Below are positions 9,050 to 18,486 of a stretch of 48,627 bases of DNA, in pieces. This stretch comes from Candidatus Tayloriibacteriota bacterium. GTDB taxonomy: Bacteria > Patescibacteriota > Minisyncoccia > Phycocordibacterales > SIBU01. Position 1 is the stretch's first letter. Every line of letters starts with the position of its first letter. A model generated the notes under the pieces. It did no database searches. It was not told the origin of the DNA and saw only the letters and a list, made by a program, of their open reading frames with translations. The stretch lies in contig SIBU01000005.1 of the NCBI GenBank assembly GCA_009695005.1, positions 1 through 48,627 of the forward strand. Reading direction: 5' to 3'. Both the position numbers and the translations under genes were made by a program.

Positions 9050-10036
9050 ATGAAAAATCTTCCTTTTGGTGCTTTCCGGAACGAAGAATCCGAGCAAGTA
9101 GAAACACTTTCATTCTTGAATAAATTCTTCACCTTCGCGGCGGTTTTTATACCGCCAACAGGAGTTCTCATAGCGATTATTCAGTGTTGGGGTTGGGGTG
9201 TTAATATCACCTGCCTCCTGCTTACCGGCCTCTTTTATTTCGTCACCGGTTTTGGCATCACGGTTGGATATCACCGCCTTTTCACTCACCGATCTTTTCA
9301 AGCCAAATCGTGGCTTCGTATTGCATTGGGTATTGCCGGTAGCATGGCTCTGGAAGGTTCGGTCTTTGACTGGACTACATGGCACGGCTGGCATCATGAT
9401 TACAGCGACACGGATAAGGACCAGCACTCCCCTCACCGAAACAGCAAGGGATTTCGGGGGAAGCTCAACGACTTCCTCCATGCTCATGTTGGATGGATAT
9501 TCCACACGTTACCGCCAAACGAAGTACTCAAACGCAAGTACATCCCACACCTCATCTCCGACCCTCTCATGGTATTTGTGAACAAATATTTTCCCCTGTG
9601 GGCTCTGCTTAGCTTGGCTCTGCCGACACTTCTGGGAGGACTTCTTGAGTGGTCATGGAAGGGGGCCTTTTTGGGATTTCTCTGGGGCGGACTGGTACGC
9701 ATCTTTCTTGTCCACCACATCACGTGGAGCATAAATTCAGTCTGTCACATATGGGGGAGACGTGAATACGGCACGGGAGACCAGAGCACAGATAACTGGT
9801 TTTGCAGAGTCTTTGGTCTGGGCGAAGGCGGACACTGTTACCATCATATGTGGCGTTACTCCGCGAGACACGGTTTCCGGTGGTGGGAATTCGACCCAAG
9901 TTACATCCTGATTAAAATTCTGGAAAAACTAGGTGCGGTTTCCAAACCACTCACTCCGAAACGCGAAGAAATTCTGAAAGAAATCGAGCGTTTCCGTTCC
10001 ATAAAAAACAAGCAATCGAACCGTCAACACAGATAA
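9050..10036 (+). CDS. Fatty acid (acyl-CoA-type delta-9) desaturase
   Basis: Three His boxes: HRLFTH, HGWHH, HCYHH; hydrophobic segments. Confidence 0.9.
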   Translation: MKNLPFGAFRNEESEQVETLSFLNKFFTFAAVFIPPTGVLIAIIQCWGWGVNITCLLLTGLFYFVTGFGITVGYHRLFTHRSFQAKSWLRIALGIAGSMALEGSVFDWTTWHGWHHDYSDTDKDQHSPHRNSKGFRGKLNDFLHAHVGWIFHTLPPNEVLKRKYIPHLISDPLMVFVNKYFPLWALLSLALPTLLGGLLEWSWKGAFLGFLWGGLVRIFLVHHITWSINSVCHIWGRREYGTGDQSTDNWFCRVFGLGEGGHCYHHMWRYSARHGFRWWEFDPSYILIKILEKLGAVSKPLTPKREEILKEIERFRSIKNKQSNRQHR

Positions 10037-10052
10037 TTGGCGGTTTTTTTAT
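10022..10052 (+). terminator. Terminator overlapping the desaturase stop codon
   Basis: AACCGTC ... GGCGGTTTTTTT; the 5' arm lies within the last codons. Confidence 0.6.
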
Positions 10053-10071
10053 TGATTGGTACAATGCAAAT

Positions 10072-11091
10072 GTGAAAAAATATATTCCATTCAACAATAC
10101 GTACCAGAAAGGCGGGGCTGGCATTTTTGTCATTCTACTGCTCGTAATTATTTCAAGCATAGTTTTTATCGTAAAAAGAAATGGTCTGGAAGGTGAAAAA
10201 GCATATGATACTCTGAAACGTACTGTATCAGAAAGTGAACTAGGAAAATTGCTCGGTATCGATAGCGCCTGCCGTTTCCCCATTCTTTGGAGCGCGGGAA
10301 GGATCGATTCGGGATTTAACGTGACGAAAGGCGAACTTGAAACGGCCGTTGAAAAAGCTTCTCTTCTTTGGGAAAAGTCCGTCGGCACAAAACTTTTCGA
10401 GGAAACTCCGACTGGTCCTCTAAAAATCGGATTGATTTACGACGAAAGACAAAAGGAAACAACGATGCTGGCTAAGCTTGGTCTTACGATAGACCAAAGT
10501 AAAGAATCTTTTACACGCCTGCAACAAGCCTACGACAATATGAAATCCGCATATATTGTCAAAAAAACATCATTTGGCGAAAAAATTGCTCAATTCCAAA
10601 GCAGAAGATTTGCCCTGGAAAAAGCCGTGGGGAGTTGGAATAAAAAAGACGGAGCGCCTGAAACAGAATATTCACGTCTACAACAAGAACAAGCTTCTCT
10701 ACAATCTTTATCTAAACAGCTCGAACAAGAACAGGCTAAGCTTAATAATGAAATCTTGGACATAAACAAATTGGGCGCAATCATCAATCAAACGGCGAAG
10801 GAATTGAACATTAAAGTTTCAGAGTACAACAGCGGAGGAGAAACCGTGAGAAATGTTTTTGAAGCCGGAGTTTACGAATCCGACCAAGCGGGAAAAAGAA
10901 TTTTCGTATATCAATTTGACGACAAAGATAAACTTTCGGGAGTATTGACCCACGAATTCGGTCACGCACTAGGTCTGGATCACAACGATGATCCCAAATC
11001 AATAATGTACAAACTAAACCAAGGTCAAGTGCAAGCAATAACAAAAACCGACGTCGAGGCTCTTAAATTAAGATGCCCAAATCTTAAATAA
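10072..11091 (+). CDS. Membrane-anchored matrixin-like zinc metalloprotease with coiled coil
   Basis: GTG start, N-terminal TM, HEFGHALGLDH (HExxHxxGxxH) followed by SIMY. Confidence 0.85.
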   Translation: MKKYIPFNNTYQKGGAGIFVILLLVIISSIVFIVKRNGLEGEKAYDTLKRTVSESELGKLLGIDSACRFPILWSAGRIDSGFNVTKGELETAVEKASLLWEKSVGTKLFEETPTGPLKIGLIYDERQKETTMLAKLGLTIDQSKESFTRLQQAYDNMKSAYIVKKTSFGEKIAQFQSRRFALEKAVGSWNKKDGAPETEYSRLQQEQASLQSLSKQLEQEQAKLNNEILDINKLGAIINQTAKELNIKVSEYNSGGETVRNVFEAGVYESDQAGKRIFVYQFDDKDKLSGVLTHEFGHALGLDHNDDPKSIMYKLNQGQVQAITKTDVEALKLRCPNLK

Positions 11092-11165
11092 TACAAATTG
11101 CTAATCTCTACAAATACGCAAATGGCGAAATACACAAAAGACTCTGCTTTGCATATTCGCAATCA

Positions 11166-12395
11166 TTAGTAATTCGTATTGAGCCGTGAAGCGGGAAATA
11201 CAACATCCCAAAGTTTTCCGGAGGGGTCGATTGGCTCGCCATACAAAGGCATGTGATGGAGATCAAGAAAAGGCAAGCTGTTACACTCTATAGCCCCACA
11301 AAGTTTTTGCTCAGTCCAAGGTTTTTCAATATCCTGCATTATAAAATCAACACCTACCAAAGGATCCCCTAATACCTTCACAAGCTTTTCAAACAACTTC
11401 ACATTTTCCGGATGTACATGTGGAAGCATTTCAGTGTTCGAACCACCCTGCCCTCTTCCAACTTTCTGATTAAGAGTTACAAACATGTTCTTCTCCGGCA
11501 CACTCTCCCATTTTAAACCCTGCCTTTTCAATTCTTCTACAGCTTCCGCATCCATCGGAATTTCATGAAAAACTCCATTATGTCTTTTAGGATTTTCATT
11601 TTCCTTTGTAACAAGTTCGCGAACAGTCGAAATACCGTTACCCATCACAAATGGTGGCTCTCGGCGAAGCGCTCCCGCCAGTTTTCCACCAATCAAAGTG
11701 ATTCTAAAAACAAATCCTTGGAGCTCTTCCTCAATCACTACCCATGGGCTAAGTTGTCGCGCCTTAAGAAAAGCCTTAAGGAAACTAACTTCGTCAGAGA
11801 GATGTGTTGTGGTGTGACGACTTCTTGATCCCAAGTTAGGTTTTGTAATCACGGGATGGTTCAAAAAATAAAACAATTTTTTTGCCCCAAGAATTGTCAT
11901 TGCCGTTCCACCTTTTGCCACAGGAATTCCACCTTTCTGGAATTTCTTCTTCATAATCCCTTTGTTATCCATCCACTCCAAGGACTCCCGACTTGCCCCC
12001 TTTGGTCTGGGCAATCCTTCGAAAATAATTTTTTGCCCACCAAACTCCGCCATAAAAATGATGGTTGGACGGTTAAAAATTCTAAATTGTTTCATCACAA
12101 TTCCCCGAGTAGTTGCCGCTTTCCAAATAAACTTGGTTCGGTCGATATTATCATCCTCCAACTTTTCTGTAATTCTACCCAATCGCAATAAAGATAAACC
12201 CTTAAAAAAATATGGCAAAAACGCCTCAAAGTGAGGCATAAAAACTGAAACTACGGCATCTTCCAGTTTAGCCAAAGGTCTGGTCATCACTCTAATCATG
12301 AAACCGATTATTAAAGTGGTTTTAGATACAACATGATTCACTGTGGCCGGCCCGCAGTCGGGACAGATTTTTTTATTTATTTGAGAATGAGACAT
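11166..12395 (-). CDS. ATP-grasp ligase (cyanophycin-synthetase/RimK-like)
   Basis: VITKPNLGSRSRHTTTHLSDEVSFLKAF..VVIEEELQGFVFRITLIGGKLAGALRREPP..GVDFIMQDIE motifs. Confidence 0.75.
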   Translation of the reverse strand: MSHSQINKKICPDCGPATVNHVVSKTTLIIGFMIRVMTRPLAKLEDAVVSVFMPHFEAFLPYFFKGLSLLRLGRITEKLEDDNIDRTKFIWKAATTRGIVMKQFRIFNRPTIIFMAEFGGQKIIFEGLPRPKGASRESLEWMDNKGIMKKKFQKGGIPVAKGGTAMTILGAKKLFYFLNHPVITKPNLGSRSRHTTTHLSDEVSFLKAFLKARQLSPWVVIEEELQGFVFRITLIGGKLAGALRREPPFVMGNGISTVRELVTKENENPKRHNGVFHEIPMDAEAVEELKRQGLKWESVPEKNMFVTLNQKVGRGQGGSNTEMLPHVHPENVKLFEKLVKVLGDPLVGVDFIMQDIEKPWTEQKLCGAIECNSLPFLDLHHMPLYGEPIDPSGKLWDVVFPASRLNTNY

Positions 12396-12569
12396 GCAGT
12401 CTAGTCTAGCAAAAGTGACGAAAAAATCATAGGTATTCCCCTATCTTTTGGCCGTTATTTAAAGGAAATAATCATAAAACTGTTACAGAATCTGAATCCA
12501 GCTACCGAGTTGATTAAAAATTGACAATATGCTTAAATATAGCTTCACGAAGCGGTACCAAGTATAAAA

Positions 12570-13085
12570 GTGGCATACGAACCTAGAATACGAATAAATC
12601 ACCAAATCCGCTCAGCGGAACTTAGAGTTATTGGTGATGAGGGCCAAAACTATGGAGTTATAAACCTTCAAGAAGCTTTGAAAAAAGCCCAGGAGCTGGG
12701 CCTTGATTTGATAGAAATATCACCCAATGCCAAGCCTCCGGTAGCCAAAATAATGGATTTTGGCAAGTATCAGTACGCCGAAAACAAAAAGCAAAAGGCT
12801 GCAAAAGCCAAATCGCACGTCACTGAAGTAAAGAGTATTCAAGTGAAAGTGGGCACTGGCGAACATGACCTCGCCCTCAAGGCCAAACAGGCTTCAGAGT
12901 GGCTTAAGGACGGTCATCGAGTACGCGTCAACCTTTTTCTTACAGGTAGAGCAAAATACATGGAAATGAAATTTTTCCAGGAAAGAATCGAGAGGGTTTT
13001 AAAACTTATTACCGAACAATATAAAATTAGTGACACCGCAAAAAAAGGTCCAAAAGGAGTATCACTTATGATTGAGAAAGCTTAA
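12570..13085 (+). CDS. infC: Translation initiation factor IF-3
   Basis: RINHQIRSAELRVIGDEGQNYGVINLQEAL; canonical infC-rpmI-rplT order. Confidence 0.97.
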   Translation: MAYEPRIRINHQIRSAELRVIGDEGQNYGVINLQEALKKAQELGLDLIEISPNAKPPVAKIMDFGKYQYAENKKQKAAKAKSHVTEVKSIQVKVGTGEHDLALKAKQASEWLKDGHRVRVNLFLTGRAKYMEMKFFQERIERVLKLITEQYKISDTAKKGPKGVSLMIEKA

Positions 13086-13089
13086 ATTT

Positions 13090-13269
13090 ATGAAAACAAA
13101 CAAATCATTTTCAAAACGACTTAAAGTTAGCAAGAACGGTAAAATTACCGCTCGCAAAGCCGGACAAAACCATTTTAACGCCAAGGAGTCAGGACGTGGA
13201 CAGCAAAACAGGAACCGTTCGGTACCAATCCACATGACCAAAGGAGCGATAGCAAGATTTTTACCATAA
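13090..13269 (+). CDS. rpmI: 50S ribosomal protein bL35
   Basis: MKTNKSFSKRLKVSKNGKITARKAGQNHFNAKES; position after infC. Confidence 0.92.
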   Translation: MKTNKSFSKRLKVSKNGKITARKAGQNHFNAKESGRGQQNRNRSVPIHMTKGAIARFLP

Positions 13270-13366
13270 TTATTAAGAATAAAAGAGTACAGAAGTAAGA
13301 GTCTAGTATGATTCCGAAAATTTTGGAAAACTAAACCCTCCTCCCCGTACCTTAAACCCCAATCCC

Positions 13367-13708
13367 ATGACCCGAGTCAAAAAAGCAGTAAACGCATTAA
13401 AGTCTCGCAAGAATATGTTGCGAAAGGTGAAAGGCTACCGTTTCGGTCGCTCCACCAAAGAGAAGATGGCTCAAGAAGCTATCTTTCACGCTGGTTCTTA
13501 TTCTTTCGCACACAGACGAGATAAGAAAAATGACTTCCGCAAATTGTGGACCGTCAAAATCAATGCCGCCCTCGGTGACACCATTTCGTACAGCAAGTTC
13601 ATGGGTGCAATGAAAAAGAAAAACATCGCCATCGACCGCAAAATTCTCGCCGAATTTGCAGAACATTCTCCCGAAACATTTAAGAAAATCCTAGCTCAGG
13701 TAGCATAG
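13367..13708 (+). CDS. rplT: 50S ribosomal protein bL20
   Basis: MTRVKKAVNALKSRKNMLRKVKGYRFGRSTKEKMAQEA. Confidence 0.96.
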   Translation: MTRVKKAVNALKSRKNMLRKVKGYRFGRSTKEKMAQEAIFHAGSYSFAHRRDKKNDFRKLWTVKINAALGDTISYSKFMGAMKKKNIAIDRKILAEFAEHSPETFKKILAQVA

Positions 13709-13735
13709 ATAGATTTAAATGATAGATTCATGATT

Positions 13736-13768
13736 CAAGAAAAGGCCCCGAGATAGGGGCTTTTTTGA
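13736..13768 (+). terminator. Terminator after rplT
   Basis: GGCCCC-GAGATA-GGGGCTTTTTT. Confidence 0.85.
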
Positions 13769-13909
13769 TGTCTTACGAACATTAACAAACATATTGCTCC
13801 CACCGCTTTAACAGGCAAATAACGAATTGACTCTAAATTGTCTAGCTCTTGGTATTCCAAATCCCACATCACACCACTTGAAGATACGTAACTACCTTTT
13901 ATTTTCATT

Positions 13910-15286
13910 TTAAATAAGTTCCACTCTCTCCCCCAATTCCGGATGCCTTGCCTCTACACCAAGATATTCGCGTAAACGTTGAACCAAAAATAGAGCTGAT
14001 TTTGGCTCGCCCATAACGGCAAAAACTTTTATTTTTGGATTGCTCTTAGCAGCCGTTTCCACAAACTCCACAAGATGATCGGAATCTTTATGGGATGAGT
14101 AACCGGAAATCGTTTCAATATGAGCACGAACAGAGACTTTTTGGCCGTTTATATGAACCTCCTTAACACCATCCTGCAACTGACGTCCCAAAGTGCCAGC
14201 CGCTTGATAACCAACGAGAAGCAACGTGTTTTGAGCTCCAGGAAGGTAGTTTATTTCATGGTGCAACACTCGCCCGCCGTTGGACATCCCAGAACCTGCA
14301 ATTACAATCTTTGGCGGAGGAACGTGCAATATCGCTTTTGATTCTTCCGAATGAACAACATGTTTCAGTCTTGGAAATTTGAAAATGTTTGGACCTTCGG
14401 AAAGAGCGGCGGAATTAAAATCTTTTTTCATACTTTGATAAACTTTTGTAATTTCTATAGCCAGAGGTGAGTCCAAAAACACGGGCAAGCTTGGAATAGC
14501 ATGTTGCTCTTCCAATTCATGGAATTCGTACAAAAGCGTTTGAGTTTTCTCCAATGAAAATGTCGGGATAACCAAAGTGCCTTTACGATTTGCGGTTTCA
14601 ACGATAACATCTTTCAAATGCTTTCGTCGTGAATCCCTATCCTCATGATTTCTATCACCGTATACACTTTCCATAACCAAATAATCAGCATCCGTGATAG
14701 TTTCAGTATCTTTCAAAAGCGGAGTCGGTGAATTACCCAAATCACCTGTAAAAACAATTTTTCGCGTTTCAAAGTCAGAATCTAAGAATGATATTTCATA
14801 CATGGCCGAACCGAGAACATGTCCCGCATCCTTCAAATAAACACTGACTCCTTCTACCAACTGTCGATTTTCATGATAAGGAATGTCGCTCCAAAGAGCT
14901 AAAGTTGCTGACACATCCCTCCGTTCATATAAAGGGAGAGTACCGTTCTGACGACATTCATCTTCAATCAACTTAAGAGCATCCTCAAGCATAATACTAA
15001 CCAGTGCGTGAGTTTCAGGAGTGCTATGGATTTTCCCCTTAAAACCACCGGCCACAAGACGCGGAATTCGGCCAATATGATCAATGTGAGCATGAGTAAC
15101 CAAAAGAAAATCAATTGTAGAAGGATCATAAAGAAAAGATCTGCGATTTTCTTCATCAGCAAAACGAGAACCTTGGACCATACCACAGTCTATAAGAATT
15201 TTTTTACCTGAAGTTTCAAGCAGAAAATTTGCCCCAGTAACACTTCCCACCCCTCCGCAAAAAGTAAGTGCAGTAGAATTAGACAT
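13910..15286 (-). CDS. Metallo-beta-lactamase fold, beta-CASP (CPSF/YSH1-like) RNase family
   Basis: HAHIDHIGR, GSAMYEI, FTGDLGN, TLVIPTFSLEKTQTLLYE, SGMSNGGRVLHH. Confidence 0.9.
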   Translation of the reverse strand: MSNSTALTFCGGVGSVTGANFLLETSGKKILIDCGMVQGSRFADEENRRSFLYDPSTIDFLLVTHAHIDHIGRIPRLVAGGFKGKIHSTPETHALVSIMLEDALKLIEDECRQNGTLPLYERRDVSATLALWSDIPYHENRQLVEGVSVYLKDAGHVLGSAMYEISFLDSDFETRKIVFTGDLGNSPTPLLKDTETITDADYLVMESVYGDRNHEDRDSRRKHLKDVIVETANRKGTLVIPTFSLEKTQTLLYEFHELEEQHAIPSLPVFLDSPLAIEITKVYQSMKKDFNSAALSEGPNIFKFPRLKHVVHSEESKAILHVPPPKIVIAGSGMSNGGRVLHHEINYLPGAQNTLLLVGYQAAGTLGRQLQDGVKEVHINGQKVSVRAHIETISGYSSHKDSDHLVEFVETAAKSNPKIKVFAVMGEPKSALFLVQRLREYLGVEARHPELGERVELI

Positions 15287-15291
15287 AATAT

Positions 15292-15699
15292 TTACATAGT
15301 TAATCTTTTATTTTTAATAGCAACCAAAACATGAGCTAAATATCCGCCCAGCATATCCACTATCAAATCTTTAACAGTATCTAAAGGATAACTTCCGATA
15401 GTGTTGAATGTAATTCCAGAAAAATACTCGAATATTTCCCAAGCAACCCCAAAAACAAAAGATCCTGCGACTGCCATAAAAAGAACAGTAGTTCTTCTCG
15501 GCACCCTTTTTCCAATCAAAATCAACGGATAAAATGACCACAGAGTCAGCGACGCCAAGCAAAAGCCACCAACAAAATGCAGGGGTATATCAAACCACCA
15601 ATAATATGAATACAAAAAAAGAGTCATAGCAGAAAAATGAAAAACGGCAATAAAAACAGCCGAGAGAAAGGTACATCGAAGTATGAATTGACGAATCAT
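15292..15699 (-). CDS. Small integral membrane protein (VanZ/DUF2238-like)
   Basis: Four hydrophobic segments; FDIPLHFVGGF, GVAWEIFEYFSG, DTVKDLIVDMLGGYLAH. Confidence 0.65.
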   Translation of the reverse strand: MIRQFILRCTFLSAVFIAVFHFSAMTLFLYSYYWWFDIPLHFVGGFCLASLTLWSFYPLILIGKRVPRRTTVLFMAVAGSFVFGVAWEIFEYFSGITFNTIGSYPLDTVKDLIVDMLGGYLAHVLVAIKNKRLTM

Positions 15700-15782
15700 A
15701 ACTTAAAGTATACTAGATAAAAGATTAATTCGATACAAAATCCGCACTGATTCTGGAAACAAATTAGAATGGAAAAGAAATC

Positions 15783-16079
15783 TTAAAGCAAAAAACCGTC
15801 CAAGGAAGGATCGGTATTTTGCTTAGGGCTACCAAGATATTTCCCTAAGTAATACTTAGGTGGGTGACCGCAATTACATCTGTCAGAACGCTTCTCGCTG
15901 TCTCGAAATGTTAAAATATCGGGACATCGAGAAGCGCTCATCGTGACGTAACAATGTAAGTCTCCCTGTTTAAATGTTATAGAGTAAATATCAAAAGTAA
16001 CCCTACAATCAATTGTACGCCGAGGTTTTAGTTCCGCAATATGCACAACATACTCCGACACAAAAATGCTTTGATGCAC
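15783..16079 (-). CDS. 98-aa Cys/His-containing protein, unknown
   Basis: GTG start with GGAGG Shine-Dalgarno 7 nt upstream (complement of 16087-16091); CNCGHPPKYYLGKYLG motif; terminator at its 3' end. Confidence 0.55.
   Translation of the reverse strand: MHQSIFVSEYVVHIAELKPRRTIDCRVTFDIYSITFKQGDLHCYVTMSASRCPDILTFRDSEKRSDRCNCGHPPKYYLGKYLGSPKQNTDPSLDGFLL
15789..15822 (-). terminator. Terminator overlapping the 3' end of the 98-aa CDS
   Basis: Minus strand ccgatcc-ttcctt-ggacGGTTTTTT. Confidence 0.55.
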
Positions 16080-16110
16080 AACTACGCCTCCGAAACGATT
16101 AGTAAACTAC

Positions 16111-16149
16111 AAGTAAAAACGCCATCCTCATAAAATAGCGTTTTTACTT
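16111..16149 (-). terminator. 12-bp inverted repeat with T-tract
   Basis: aagtaaaaacgc / gcgtttttactt. Confidence 0.6.
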
Positions 16150-16482
16150 ATCGGTCGCAGTAGCGAGTTGTGCCATACATTTAATATAGGTGGAACTGTA
16201 AGTGTAATCCAGAGATTACAACAATAACGGTGTTCCTTTTAAATTTATTTAATTTAAGATGGACAACCGCGAGTGAACCTTATACAAACAATACATCTGC
16301 AAGCCGATTTGTAAAGTTTAGAAGGTTTAAAAACCTGTTAGCAAGCTTCTAACAACCTGGGGAAAACGAGGGATAACTTTTGAACATGAACTTAAAGGCT
16401 GAAAAGTATTAACTTTGACTTTGACTTTGAAATATTTTCAATTACGTAACCTTGCTATTACTTTACTCCATTTAGTAAAAAA

Positions 16483-17088
16483 TTACTTCAATAAACCACC
16501 CAAGTTTACATCGTAGAGAATTCTTTCTTGAACCAAAGTATAATCGATAATTTCCTCTTTCTTGAACCAATGAGTAATTTCCATTTCTGCCTCTGCAGAA
16601 GAACCTGAAGCATGGATAAGGTTGCGCACCGCTCGTTTATCCGTATCCGCCATTTGATATGAGTCGAGCACAAAATCTCCTCGAATAGTTCCAACGCCTG
16701 AGGTCAGTGGTTCCGTGCCCCCGGTGATTTTTCTAGAAATTGCAACGGCATGAGCTCCCTCCCAAACCATAGCTATTACAGGTCCACTTGTCATGAATTT
16801 TCGGAGACTTTCCAAAACCACCTTACCCAATTTAACTGGATCATTTGATGGTGCTTTCAAACCTTTTTTCAAATACGCTTCAATGCTTTTCTCGCCAACA
16901 TTCCTGAGCCAGCTCGGATCGAGAGTGTAGTGTATTTCAACATGTTTATCTGTTGGAACAAGCATTTTAAGTGCCACAAGCTTAAGCCCTACGCGTTCAT
17001 AACGCTTTACAATTTCACCGACAAGGGTTCGCTGTATTCCGTCTGGCTTGATAACAACAAGAGTTCGTTCATTTTTTAAATGTTTCAT
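16483..17088 (-). CDS. ndk: Nucleoside diphosphate kinase (with insertion relative to the minimal fold)
   Basis: ERTLVVIKPDGIQRTLVGEIVKRYE; RNLIHASGSSAEAEMEI active-site region. Confidence 0.92.
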   Translation of the reverse strand: MKHLKNERTLVVIKPDGIQRTLVGEIVKRYERVGLKLVALKMLVPTDKHVEIHYTLDPSWLRNVGEKSIEAYLKKGLKAPSNDPVKLGKVVLESLRKFMTSGPVIAMVWEGAHAVAISRKITGGTEPLTSGVGTIRGDFVLDSYQMADTDKRAVRNLIHASGSSAEAEMEITHWFKKEEIIDYTLVQERILYDVNLGGLLK

Positions 17089-17147
17089 ACTAATGTAATT
17101 AAGTTAATAGCCCACAGCTTATAGCTTTTGAAAGAAAAAAGCAATTT

Positions 17148-17474
17148 CTATAACCCTAATAATATTTTCAATTTTTTATCGACATCCTTAATAAAAACTG
17201 CCTCTACCATGCCGAGCTCACCAAGTATGATTTTCTTTTGCAAGGTTGCAAGGTGGTCAAGCTTAATTATCGAATCGACAACAAGTCCGTTCTGTTTTGA
17301 AAAGACGACCGGCACATCAAATTCATATGACTTCTCTCTCTGTGTTGAGGTGATAAACGCGACGACACAATTTTCACCTTTCAGGGAACTAAAAAGTATC
17401 AATGCAGGTCTTACTTTTTGGCCGGACAAATCGGTAAACGGAAAAGGAACAAGTACAATTACTCCCTTACGCAT
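17148..17474 (-). CDS. MazF/PemK-type toxin
   Basis: KGVIVLVPFPFTDLSGQKVRPALIL signature; overlaps the antitoxin ORF end. Confidence 0.85.
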   Translation of the reverse strand: MRKGVIVLVPFPFTDLSGQKVRPALILFSSLKGENCVVAFITSTQREKSYEFDVPVVFSKQNGLVVDSIIKLDHLATLQKKIILGELGMVEAVFIKDVDKKLKILLGL

Positions 17475-17718
17475 ATTTTTTCTTTAGATCAGACAACGAA
17501 TATAAATCGGGTTCACCTTTCAAAAAATCGAAGCTTTTTGAGTACGCATTGATATTGGTGATATCATTCACCGCGCTGTTATACATTTCCGGAAATTTAA
17601 GCACAACCGCATCAATCGAATCGCGACGACCGATGCCGAACACTTCGCCGTGGTATTTTACTCGGTCTATAATGGCACTTATGTTCTTTCGAGCATTTGT
17701 AGTGGTTACTATCTTCAT
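17467..17718 (-). CDS. Phd/YefM-like antitoxin
   Basis: MKIVTTTNARKNISAIIDRVKYHGEVFGIGRRDSIDAVVLKFPE; start re-assigned to ATG 17718. Confidence 0.75.
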   Translation of the reverse strand: MKIVTTTNARKNISAIIDRVKYHGEVFGIGRRDSIDAVVLKFPEMYNSAVNDITNINAYSKSFDFLKGEPDLYSLSDLKKKYA

Positions 17719-17719
17719 T

Positions 17720-17734
17720 TGTACATATTGTACA
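17720..17734. promoter_or_regulatory. Candidate TA autoregulatory operator
   Basis: TGTACA-TAT-TGTACA, two self-complementary hexamers directly upstream of the antitoxin start. Confidence 0.55.
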
Positions 17735-17834
17735 CAATGTGACTTTTTATGCAAGCGATAGCATAAACCTCACTTCCTAGTTTTCTTTACCAAATATCAA
17801 AGCAAGTCAAAAAAACCTCGCCGTGCCTCATCAA

Positions 17835-18473
17835 CTAGAAATCCTTAAAATCCGGAGGGATGTATATCTTCTTCCTGCTTCCAGAGCTAGATCTTTCCAC
17901 CTTGTCTTTAAAAATCTTCTCCGCCATTGGACTAATTTTTTCACCATCTTTCTGATCAGAAGTTCGCCCTACAACACTTTCCCTTGACTCTGGAGTTCCC
18001 ACAACCATGCGCACAAGCCGCAATTCTTCTGCCGTATAGTCGTCCGGGCCAACCGGGATAAACTGCCCGTCAACTTTTATCTCAACTGGAACGGTACGGT
18101 ACGCTTTTGTTTCAATCGTGCTTCCTTTGTTTACCGACCCACCTTTCAAAATTATAATTTCTAACGCCCTCGCTACAATACGTTTATCCTGACCTTCCGC
18201 CGGAAAATTTCCTGTATGAATATTATGACGATACTCTGCAAGTAGAGCGCGATCTACAGACATGTAGCCTTTTTGCGCCTCAATTTGCTTATCCGGACCG
18301 CCTACTTGCTCCGCATCATTCCTATTGTCCTTCGAGCATGCCTCCCCCGCCAAAGCGGTAAATACTACGGCCCCGAGCATAGTGGCTTTTTGGAGCTTTT
18401 CTTTAAAACTCTCAGCCGATTTTTCGGCCAGCATACCACCATTCGACACTTTAAACTCTGGATTCTCAAGCAT
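17835..18473 (-). CDS. Hypothetical membrane-anchored protein
   Basis: 212-aa ORF with hydrophobic segment ATMLGAVVFTALAGEACS. Confidence 0.65.
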   Translation of the reverse strand: MLENPEFKVSNGGMLAEKSAESFKEKLQKATMLGAVVFTALAGEACSKDNRNDAEQVGGPDKQIEAQKGYMSVDRALLAEYRHNIHTGNFPAEGQDKRIVARALEIIILKGGSVNKGSTIETKAYRTVPVEIKVDGQFIPVGPDDYTAEELRLVRMVVGTPESRESVVGRTSDQKDGEKISPMAEKIFKDKVERSSSGSRKKIYIPPDFKDF

Positions 18474-18486
18474 TTTTTTTATTAAG

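Noticed and set aside
15850-15880. Plus strand taagtaatacttaggtgggtgaccgc resembles part of eukaryotic/archaeal 5S rRNA.
   Set aside because: The rest of the 5S architecture is absent, and the region fits a minus-strand CDS with a good Shine-Dalgarno.
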